A stretch of 64,000 nt of DNA, taken from Auxenochlorella pyrenoidosa. Lineage: Eukaryota; Chlorophyta; Trebouxiophyceae; Chlorellales; Chlorellaceae. Positions 56,199-64,000 of the stretch are shown piece by piece. The notes below the pieces were generated by a model. The model was not told the origin of the DNA and ran no database searches. It saw only the letters and a program-made list of their open reading frames with translations. Within the stretch, counting starts at the first letter, position 1; every line of letters starts with the position of its first letter. The position numbers and the translations under genes are program-made. Location of the stretch: positions 1,250,380 to 1,314,379 of the forward strand of contig KQ481950.1 in assembly GCA_001430745.1 (NCBI GenBank), read 5' to 3'.

Positions 56199-56915
56199 TG
56201 CCTGCAGCTCGCCAGCCTGTATCCGACCAACGCCCATGCTGCTCTTAAATCCTTCATTCGGGGGGACAGCCTCCAGCAGGTGGCCAGCCAGGCAGGCCAG
56301 CGCAGCCTGCGCATTTGGGGTGGCGACTTCAACTTTGTTGAGCAGCCCCATCTGGACCGTCGCACCAGCAGGCAGGACGACACCAGCGAGCGTAGTGTGG
56401 CCCGGGCCTGGCAGGCTCGAGTCAAGGAGCTATGGCTCAGCCTGGTTGACGCTTTCCGCGAGCGCCACCCTCTGGCAGCAGCTTTTTCTCACTTCAACCA
56501 GCGCGGTGCAGCAAGGCTGGACCGCTTCTACATCTCTACCACAGCCCTGCGGCATGTGGCGGCAGTCACAGTGGGCGCGCCGCACGCTGCAGACGCGGCT
56601 GCTACAGCAGCTGCCATCTCTGACCACCGCCCGATCTCGCTGGCTCTCCTGCCGGCACAGCCCTCCCTCCTGCCCAGCCGCCCAGTCCGGCGGGTCCGCT
56701 TGCACTTCACGGCAGACACAGCCTTGCGCCAGCAGTTCAGCGAGCAGGTGCAGGGCTGGGCTGCTGATGCCCCCGCTGAGGCAGCTGCCTTTGTGTCCTG
56801 GTGGCCCGCCTTCAAGCGGCGCGTGGCGGTCCTCGCCCGCTCCCTCAGCCAGAATTATCGCACGGCTCAGCAGGCCTGCAGTTCGGCTGCCGGCCAGCAG
56901 CTCAACCGCCTCTAA
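56199..56915 (+). pseudogene. LINE apurinic endonuclease domain, C-terminal fragment
   Basis: LASLYPTNAHAALKSF, IWGGDFNFVEQPHLDRR (GGDFN), RGAARLDRFYISTTAL and the terminal SDHRPISLALLPAQ motif identify the exo/endonuclease/phosphatase fold. The frame ends at TAA 56913-56915, and the continuation (KQQYEAGDDAA) is in another frame. Confidence 0.9.
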
Positions 56916-57171
56916 ACAACAGTATGAGGCCGGCGACGACGCAGCGCTACCCACCCTAGGGCCTGCTGCAGCAGAGGCAGCGGGCAGCCGACACTGTTGC
57001 TGCTGACCTTGCTGATGCCTGTGCGGCGAAGCAGCGGCAGTGGCTGCATGCTGAAGACCGCTCGTCCCGTGCCTTCTCTCGTAAGCTTCAGCCCCCGGCC
57101 ACAGCAGCGGCATCGCGGCACTGCGCGCCCCAAACGGCTCCCTCGCCTCCTCGCCCCAGGCCTGCGCCTAG

Positions 57172-59959
57172 GTGGCCACCAGACACTGTGCCGCTGTCTC
57201 TGCCCTGCCTGCTGTCAGCCAGCCTGAGCAGCAGGCAGTGCTGGCGGCCCTACCAGCAGCCCCTGCCATCACCCAGCAGCAGGCGGAGGAGCTGGGCAGC
57301 CTGTGCGTGTCAACGGCAGAGGCGAAGAAGGCCCTCCAGCGCAGCAAGCCAGGCACGGCACCTGGCAGCGACGGCATCCCTGTGCACCTGTACCGCAGGT
57401 TCAGCGGCGTCTTTGCTCCGCTGCTGCTCGGCTGTTTGGCAGCATCGGCGCCAGCCTGCAGCTGCCCCAAGGCTTCAACGACGGCATCATCTCAATGCTG
57501 TTCAAGTCTGGGGACCCCTGCTCCCCCGCAAATTACCGCCCCATCACCCTGCTCAACACAGACTACCGCCTCCTTGCCAAGGTGCTGGCACACCGGCTGG
57601 GCACCCTCCTCCCGCGCTTCATCAGCGCAGAGCAGACAGCATTCCTCAGCGGCCGCAGCATTGGCAAAAACATCCACCTCCTGCAGCTGCTGCCAGCGCT
57701 GCTGCGGCAGCAGGGCCGCTGGGCGGTTGTCGCTTTCTGCGACTTCCGCAAGGCTTACGACACCCTCGACCGCGGCTTCCTGCTGGCAGTGCTGCAGCGG
57801 CTTGGCCTGGGCGCAGGCTTCCTCAGCTGGGTCCAGTTCTTGCTCAGCAACACGCGGGCAGCCGCCCTGGTCAACGGCCACCTGGCCTCCCCTGCTCCCT
57901 GCAACGCCGGTGTGCGGCAGGGCTGCCCTCTGGCTCCCCTGCTCTACCTCTGTGCAGCCCAAGCGCTGCCAAGCTTCCTACGGCAGCAGGACGGTGTCGG
58001 CGTCGGCATCAGCACAGCCGGCCTGCAGCTGCCGGCGCTGCAGTTTGCAGACGACTGCAAGGCGCTGCTCGAGGGTGGCAGCCTGCAGGATGTTAGCAGC
58101 CGAGTGGCCGCCTTCCTGGCAGCAATGCAGACCTTTGCAGCCGCCTCTGGCCAGCACCTCAACATGGACAAGACTAAGCTCATGCCCATCGGTCAGCTGC
58201 CGGCGGAGCCCCTGCTCTCATCCATCAGCGGCCTGCAGGTCGTTGAGTCAGCGTGGGCCCTGGGCCTGCAGTTCAGAAGCGGCGTGCAGCCGCCATCGGC
58301 GGCCTGGGCGGAGCGGTTGCAGCATGTGGAAGACTGCTTTGGCCGCCTGGCCAGGCTGGAGCTCTCAGCCTTTGGCCGCGCCTTTGGCAGCGCAGCATAC
58401 GGCGTCAGCAAGCTCCTCTACCTGGCAGAGTATGCCGGCATGCCGCCGCCAGATGTGCTGCCGCGCCTGGTGGCCATCACAGCTCGTCTTGTGGACCGCG
58501 GCCAGCCCCCCGGCTCCACAGAGCAGCGCTTTGCCGGTGTGGCTGCACACCTGCTGCCAGGCCACCCTTGCACTGGCGGCTTTGGGGCTCTGCCCCGGGA
58601 GCAGCATGTGCGCGCACGCCACGCTGCCTGGGCTGTGCGGCTCCTGACAGCTGACCCCACCCGACCCTGGGCAGCTGTGGCCCGAGCGTCGCTGTACCAG
58701 TGCTTCACCCAGCCTCTCTCCGTTTGGCCTGCTCACCTGGCAGCCCAGCCCAGCCCAGCTGCGCCGCCTGCCGCCCCCGCTGCGCCGCATGGTGGAAGCC
58801 GTGCAGGCGCTGCCGCCTGCCCAGCGCACGAGCGCAGCCGATCCACCGCCACACGCCTGGTGTTGCTCGGTGCCGCTGTGGGGCAACCCCCTGCTGCGTC
58901 AGCCAGACGGCAGCAGTTTGGACCAGCAATTTGCCGATGTGGCGGCTTCCGCCATCTCCACCATCCCTGCCCTCGCCGCCGCCAACCAGAAGCTCCAGCA
59001 ATGCACCCCCCAGCAGTACAGCGCCGTACTTCGGGTCCAGCTCTTTGGCCCGTCAGCAGCTAGCGTCTTCTTGGACCTGCAGCGCACTCGCGAGCAGCTG
59101 GCGGCCCTGCTGCAGCGCATCCCAGCTAGCTGGACAGAGGCGGCTTGGCGCCACCTTGGCAGCCGCCCCTCTGAGACAGCCGCAGTCAGCTGCCTGCTGC
59201 CCTACCTGGGCTGGCAGATGCCGAACGCAAAGCCCCTCCCTTTCACCCGCTTCTCCGTGCGCCTGGGCACGCTGCTGCAACTCGGCCCAGTCCTGGAGCA
59301 GCGCAAGCAGCGCTTTGCAGCCTTTGAACAGGCAGCTTCAACCAGTGCGACGGCGGCTGCTGCCGCCGATGGCAGCACGGTGCAGCACCTGCTGCCGCGG
59401 CTCTGGCGGCTGCCCTGGTGCTACGAGCACAAAGAGGTGTACTGGCGCCTCATGCTCAACGGCCTGCCACTGGCCAGCCGCATGCCCTCCTGCCCTCACC
59501 CCTGCTGCTGCGGCAGCGGCGGCGATTACCCTGACCGCCGCCACCACTTCTGGGAGTGCCCAGTGGCGGCCGCAGTCTGGGACCGCCTGTCCGCCGAGCT
59601 CGCGTCCGCTCCTTCTCCCGCCCTCAGCTCTGGCTTGCCGCCCCTCCCCTCGGCGTCCACAGGGCGTCTGGCAGGTGGTCTGCCTGGCCGGCCTGGCAGC
59701 CATGGATGGCGGCCGCCGCCTGGTCGAGGCTCGTCGGCGGCAGCCGCCTCGCGCTGCACCTCAGCCCCCTGCGCACCTTACCCAGGCTGCAGCCCGCCAT
59801 GCGGTGGCCCGCTTCTGGGACCTGCTGCAGGACTTCTGCGCTGATGGCAGCGTCCCCGCTGCCTGGCGCAGCGAGGTGCCCTCCACAGGCCCCTTCCTCC
59901 GCTGGCACTCCCAGATGCAGCGCTGGCAGCCTACGTGCTCATCTCCAGAGCATGCCTGA
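57172..59959 (+). pseudogene. LINE reverse transcriptase with zinc-knuckle C-terminus, frameshifted
   Basis: LQRSKPGTAPGSDGIPVHLY starts in one frame and shifts near 57425 to FGSIGASLQLPQGFNDGIIS. The catalytic core (SPANYRPITLLNTDYRLLAK, VAFCDFRKAYDTLDRGFLLA, GVRQGCPLAPLLYLCAAQAL, and LQFADDCKALLEGG with FADD) is one open frame to about 58790. Then another shift leads to VEAVQALPPAQR and, at the end, LNGLPLASRMPSCPHPCCCG and DRRHHFWECPVAAAVWDRL (CCHC-like zf-RVT). At least three frame breaks, so it is inactive as it stands unless sequencing errors explain them. Confidence 0.9.
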
Positions 59960-60454
59960 TTGCCTTTGAACATCTCGCCCTCTTTTCCTCGCCCTTTCCT
60001 GCCTGCTGATTGCCACCCTTGGGACTGTGCGGGTTTCCCGCTCGCTGGCCTGCCTCCCTGTCGCAATCTTGACGCCCCACGCTGCTCAAGGCGGCAGAGC
60101 GGCACGTGGCCTGCATGCTGAGATCCCTACCCGCCCCACACTCTCTCCCGTTGTTTTGACTGCCATGGCCGACCTGTCATTCTGTTGCTGTGCGATGCTC
60201 TGCGCTCGCATCCCATGTCATGTGGGAGCGCCAGCTGGCGCTTGAAGCAATGTAAGGCCCCCCAAGGCAAGGCAAGGCCCTCTCCACCTTGTTGCCGCTT
60301 GCAGTCCCTGGTTGAAGGCGTGTCCTGATGCATCAATCCAACATGACCCAGCCGCCTTACCTCTTTGCACTGCCTGCCCAGCTCCCTGACCCTTCTGCAG
60401 CTGTGGTGTGTGGATGCTTTCATTCTTGATTGTCTGCACACCCCCGCCACATGC

Positions 60455-60555
60455 AGTGGCGCAGCCTGTGTAACCCCCCAAGTCAAGTCACACACATTTT
60501 CGCGCCGCCACTTTTCGCACGTGTAGTGGCGCAGCCTGTGTAACCCCCCCAGTCA
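60455..60555 (+). repeat. Two 31-bp direct repeats spaced by 70 bp in the LINE 3' region
   Basis: Copies at 60455-60485 and 60525-60555 (AGTGGCGCAGCCTGTGTAAC...), differing at one base. Each contains TGTAA, so both could act as element poly(A) signals. Confidence 0.85.
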
Positions 60556-60780
60556 TTTTCGGCTTGCCGTGCCGCTGCCGCCGTTTGTTGTCACCTGCCT
60601 GTGTTGCTCACGTTAAGCTCCTGCCGGGATGGCATCAGGCCGGGGTGGCACCATGCTGTTGCATTGTGGCGTATGCTTGTCCTGCGCTGGCATGCTCTCC
60701 GCGCTTTATCCAGGGTGCCGGAGCCAGGGCTGGCGTCTTTGCTTATCTTTGCTTTTCTCTGCTTTTTTCCACAACCCGGG

Positions 60781-61113
60781 ATTAAATGCTTGCACCTGAT
60801 CACTTGGCGCCCCCTTCAGTGCCCCTGCCTGGCCCTCCTGGCCACGTGGTGCCACCTCCGCGCCCAACAAACCAAATCCATGTGTTACGCCCCTGGTTCT
60901 GTCCTGGCCAGGTCCATGGGACTGCCGCTGTGCATTACAGGGGCGTCCAAAGGACACAGAAAACTGCCTCTCCAGATAGCTCGGCATCCACAAGGCACCA
61001 TATACCCCTTGGCTGGCGGCGCTCGGCCGTTACGGTTCCATTGCACGCAGCCCAGCCAAAGAGAAGGACGCATGGCAACGCCTGCACTGCGGCTGCGCCT
61101 GGCTGGCCGTTAC
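60781..61113. other. Unassigned sequence between LINE 3' end and right inverted repeat
   Basis: 333 bp with no recognisable gene. It may be further LINE 3' sequence or host DNA; I cannot tell. Confidence 0.35.
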
Positions 61114-61221
61114 TGTGTGTGTTACAGTCACCCCGCATGGTAGGCCCTGGTGGACCGGGACAGGGGACAGTTAGGCGTGCCAGGCCACCGTCCTGCCCGA
61201 GCACGTAAACCCTAACCTCAG
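61114..61221 (-). repeat. Right copy of the 108-bp inverted repeat
   Basis: Reverse complement of 56091-56198 with two mismatches. It begins 11 nt after the helicase stop codon, and its TGTAA (- strand, 61126-61122) lies 107 nt after that stop, so it may supply the helicase poly(A) signal. Confidence 0.93.
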
Positions 61222-61232
61222 CCGTGCAGACC

Positions 61233-64000
61233 TCAGCCCGCGCCGGCGGCGTCAAACTCCCCGGCGCTCGCGTACTCGCCGTGCGTCTCAAAGTAGCGCA
61301 GCAGGCGCGCCAGGAAGGGGTCGGCGGCGGACACGGTGTCCGAGTCGCACACAAGCGCGCAGTGGCGGCGCGCGCGCGTCACCGCCACGTTCATGCGCCG
61401 CGCGTCCGCCAGGAAGCCCACGGAGCGCGACGCGTTGCTGCGCACCTGCAGCGCAGGGGGGAGCCGCCGCGAGCACGCAGCGGCGCATGAGCTGGCTGGC
61501 AGCGCAGGCGAGGCAGGAGCGCACTCGACGCACTCAGCGCACCGGTGAGAGCCTGCCATTGCTGACAGGCACTGCTGGTCGTTGGCAGCTGCGCTTGCAG
61601 CCATACTGCCGCTTGATGGTCCTCAAGTCGGCGGCCCTGAGGGCCCCGCCCACCATGCTGATGATGATGGCCTCCTTCTCCCGCCCCTGGAAGCCATCCA
61701 CGGTGCTGATCTCCAGCCGCCCAGCCAGCGCCTCGGGCCGCAGCTCCCGCAGGCGGGTCACCTGCCAGAGGTGGGCAGGGGCAGTACTGCAAGCTGGGCG
61801 GAGCGGCCCACAGCCAGGCAGCCAGCCAAGGGCCCCGCTGGTTGCGCAGGTAGATTCAAGAGCAGCACAGCAATGCCGGCACAGCAGGCGGGCGCAGGAG
61901 GGGTACGCAATGGAAGCCCCGGTGCGCAGTGCTGCACGCCAGAAGACAGATTCCCCCGTCAGACAAGCCCCCCACCTGCGCGTTGTAGGGCGTGATGATG
62001 CCGATGTCAGAGGGCGCCACGCCCGCCGCCATCAGCCGCCGCACGTGCTCCATCACCACCCCGGCCTCGCCGTCGTTCCACTGCCGGGGCGCAACCAAAC
62101 GGGGGAGGCGGTATTTTCTCCATTCGAATGTTGGGAGGCACAGGAGGCGCAACAGGTGCAAGGTGCCTGGGCGTCGTGCAAAACTTGCATAAGCTGCGGA
62201 AGAGCCGTGCAGCCTGAAACCAGGAGCGTTGCAGCGCTGCACCCACCACAGGCAGGCCTGGCGGATTGGCAGGCATGCGCTGGCCATTAGCCCTGCTTGC
62301 TCGCAGCCTGCTCGCACCTTGCTATCTCCCTCCTCCTCCTGCTGCTCCTCCATGTCGCAGCCCGCCGTGTCTATCAGCAGCAGCACCGGCTGATCTGCTG
62401 CCTCTGCCGTCCCGCCCGCCACCCCCGCCATGGTGTGCCCCGCCACCGACTCATGCGCCGCCAGCCGCCCTCCGTACAGCTCCTGCGGAGGAGCCAAGGT
62501 GAGGCACGGCGGTTGCGAAGCCATGCTGCGCTGCGCAGCGCTCGAGCTCGGCCCTTGCTGGGCACGATGAGCATGCGTCCCATGCACCGTGCAGGGCTGC
62601 AAGCGACTCATTGAAAGGCACGCTTGCAAGTGGTCAGTGCCGCATGCCAACATGCCACAGTGTGCAGCGCAGGCCAGCCAGCCCAGCGCGCACAGAAGCA
62701 GCGCAGCGCAGCACAGCGCCAACACTGCGCAGCAGTACCTGCGAGGACCACTCCATGATGGCGCTGTTCATGCGGTACTGCACGGTGAGCATCTCGCTGG
62801 CTGCCTCGCCCCACAGGTCCTGTCGTGTCGGCAGGGGTGGGCAGCAGGGAAGGGGGGGTCGCACACAGGGGACAGAACCAAGTTCCCTCACAAGGGCCGG
62901 CGAGAAATGGTGTGAAGAGAGACCAGATATGATCTCGCAAGCTGCACTGGGTTGGTCTTATCCAGGCGCTGCAGCCCCACGGCAAGCCAACCCTGCGCCC
63001 CTGCCCGCACCGCACCTGCAGCCGCTCAAACAGCGTTCGGCTCAGACCTGCCTTTGCAGCCTGCTCGCTGATAACTGTGGGAGGCAGCTGCATGGCAGTG
63101 GTGCAGCAACGCAAGGTGAGAGCTTGAGGAGGGTGCAAAAGATCAAGCTGAGGGCGCCATGTCGATTTACTGCCCGCTGGCAGCGCTGGGTGCAATAAAG
63201 GCTCTTTGCAGCCGCCGCTGTCTGCTGTGTCAGGCGCAGCCGCCACGCTGGCAGCGTAGGGCTCCCAACCTGCAGGTGGTCTCCCGCCAGCACAGCCTTG
63301 CGCCCTTTCAGCAGCGCCGCCCAGCAGGCAGGTTCCAGTGCCTGGCAGGGGCAGGTGGCGGGAAGCGTGCCAGGAGCGGGTTGGCTTGGCACAGCGGGAG
63401 TTGCGCTGCTGTCCAGGCACGAATGCGGAAAATAACATTAAGCTTTAGCAGCGAACTGTGGACGCTTGGTTCGCCCTGTTGTGGTGGGTAGCTTCTCGCT
63501 GAGGGCCCAAAAGCCAGCGCCAACCAACAAAGCGCGAGGCGCCGCCTCTCTCACACCTAGGGCGGCGCCCACGCCCGCACAGTCTCTGCAGCGGCCACAT
63601 CCCCGATTACTGATCCCACCGCTGTACACAACGCCAGGAAATCAACCAAATGCGCAGCCAGGGTAGGCTGAAAATCTGTTGCACCTGCGCCACTTGTGAC
63701 GCCCCATCGAAACTGCCCCACACAGCGATGCAGGCACACAAATACAGCGCACACAACCACTGCAGGCAGCGCCGCCACACCTGCGCCGCCTCATCGACGA
63801 CCACCACGTCAAACTGAAGGCGGTCCAGCTGGCGGGCGCCCACGCCAGTCAGGGTGGTGCACACCACCTGCCCAGGTGGAGCGCACAGGGCCCAGAGTGC
63901 GCCCAGCATCGTCACGGCGCGGGCAAGAGCCGGTGTAAGCCCTTGGCGGTGTGGGCCAGGGTCGGGGCTGCTTGGGCCGCACAGCCTGCTGCCCTGCCCA
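61233..64000 (-). CDS. SF1B DNA/RNA helicase, IGHMBP2 (SMUBP-2)-like, 3' part
   Basis: UPF1/SEN1-class helicase most similar to IGHMBP2. The 5' part, including Walker A, lies beyond the right edge. Visible in order: VVCTTLTGVGARQLDRLQFD, Walker B VVVVDEAAQ, WAALLKGRKAVLAGDHLQ then LPPT, AGLSRTLFERLQ, TVQYRMNSAIMEWSSQ (motif IV), LYGGRLAAHESVAGH, VLLLIDTAGCDMEEQQEEE, WNDGEAGVVMEHVRRLMAAG, IGIITPYNAQVTRLR, ISTVDGFQGREKEAIIISMV (motif V), SVGFLADARRMNVAVTRARR (motif VI), YFETHGEYASAGEF. Stop at 61233. About nine exons are visible. It probably works in translation, tRNA or rRNA processing or DNA repair, by analogy with animal IGHMBP2. The C-terminal R3H and AN1 zinc-finger domains of animal IGHMBP2 are absent. 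Confidence 0.92.

Larger units (their letters stand above)
56199..60780 (+). mobile_element. Decayed non-LTR (LINE-type) retrotransposon
   Basis: Endonuclease remnant, reverse transcriptase and a zf-RVT-like C-terminus lie in order on the + strand, followed by a 3' region with repeated motifs and a T-rich (TCTTTGCTTT-like) end near 60735-60775. There are no LTRs. The 5' end is lost: the endonuclease N-terminal half (metal-binding start and mid-motifs) is absent. The 3' boundary is approximate. Target-site duplications could not be found by eye. Confidence 0.85.

Noticed and set aside
55739..56248. Possible protein VRVYVPGQDGGLARLTAPC shared by both inverted repeats
   Set aside because: Conservation is at DNA level (106/108 bases), there is no start or homologue, and the two copies sit in different contexts.
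58700..59959. 419-codon Ser/Pro/Cys-rich frame in the LINE C-terminal region
   Set aside because: Shadow of the frame carrying the zf-RVT-like Cys/His motif.
1..64000. Bacterial features: operons, CRISPR arrays, Shine-Dalgarno sites
   Set aside because: Genes are intron-rich and plant/algal in type; no direct-repeat/spacer array exists.

Overview
This window looks like nuclear DNA of a green alga, most likely a trebouxiophyte of the Chlorella/Micractinium group. The support is strongly GC-rich sequence, genes split by many short GT-AG introns with CAG acceptors, algal/plant-type proteins (hydroxyproline O-arabinosyltransferase, a fused BIO3-BIO1 protein with an N-terminal targeting peptide, hydroxyproline-rod wall glycoproteins), TGTAA poly(A) signals of the chlorophyte type, and draft-assembly N gaps. 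Species is an inference. I see no prokaryotic operons, CRISPR arrays, rRNA or convincing tRNA genes. Exon structures are my own reading of splice sites and reading frame, not transcript evidence.

Layout. 0.1-2.1 kb (-): secreted Ala/Pro-rich protein. 2.8-6.3 (+): hydroxyproline O-arabinosyltransferase (GT95). 6.8-8.5 (-): SLC25A39/40/MTM1-type mitochondrial carrier. 8.8-10.2 (+): ankyrin-repeat protein. 10.8-13.1 (-): plastid-type RppH-like Nudix hydrolase. 14.1-15.0 and 15.2-17.3 (+): two adjacent secreted proteins with cystine-knot-like modules and polyproline rods. 17.7-19.5 (-): fatty-acid hydroxylase/sterol desaturase family. 19.8-23.6 (+): biotin synthase (BioB). 24.1-31.9 (+): TPR plus tandem PRMT protein (PRMT9-like). 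32.4-36.3 (-): L-fucose/arabinose-isomerase-like protein. 37.0-39.7 (-): KAPA synthase (BioF). 40.1-44.3 (+): fused dethiobiotin synthetase/DAPA aminotransferase (BIO3-BIO1). 44.7-48.1 (+): GT61 glycosyltransferase. 48.4-51.4 (-): CapA/PGA_cap family metallophosphatase. 51.9-53.3 (+): TMEM53/DUF829 alpha/beta hydrolase. 53.6-55.2 (+): secreted Ala/Lys- and Pro-rich protein. 56.2-60.8 (+): decayed non-LTR (LINE) retrotransposon lying between 108-bp inverted repeats. 61.2-64.0 (-): IGHMBP2-like SF1B helicase, cut by the window edge.

Two themes stand out. First, all four late biotin activities (KAPA synthase, DAPA aminotransferase, dethiobiotin synthetase, biotin synthase) are encoded by three genes within 25 kb. 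The BioF and BIO3-BIO1 genes are head-to-head over a 403-bp intergenic region, and BioB shares a 257-bp divergent promoter region with a fatty-acid-hydroxylase-family gene. Second, several genes concern the cell surface: four secreted Pro/Ala-rich proteins, an enzyme that glycosylates hydroxyproline, and a GT61 transferase. The most novel-looking item is the modular cystine-knot/polyproline protein pair at 14.1-17.3 kb. In the longer one, each exon from the third onward carries one or two knot modules, and those exons are separated by phase-0 introns.

Both N gaps (21224-21889 and 33212-34026) appear to fall wholly inside introns, because coding phase is continuous across them.
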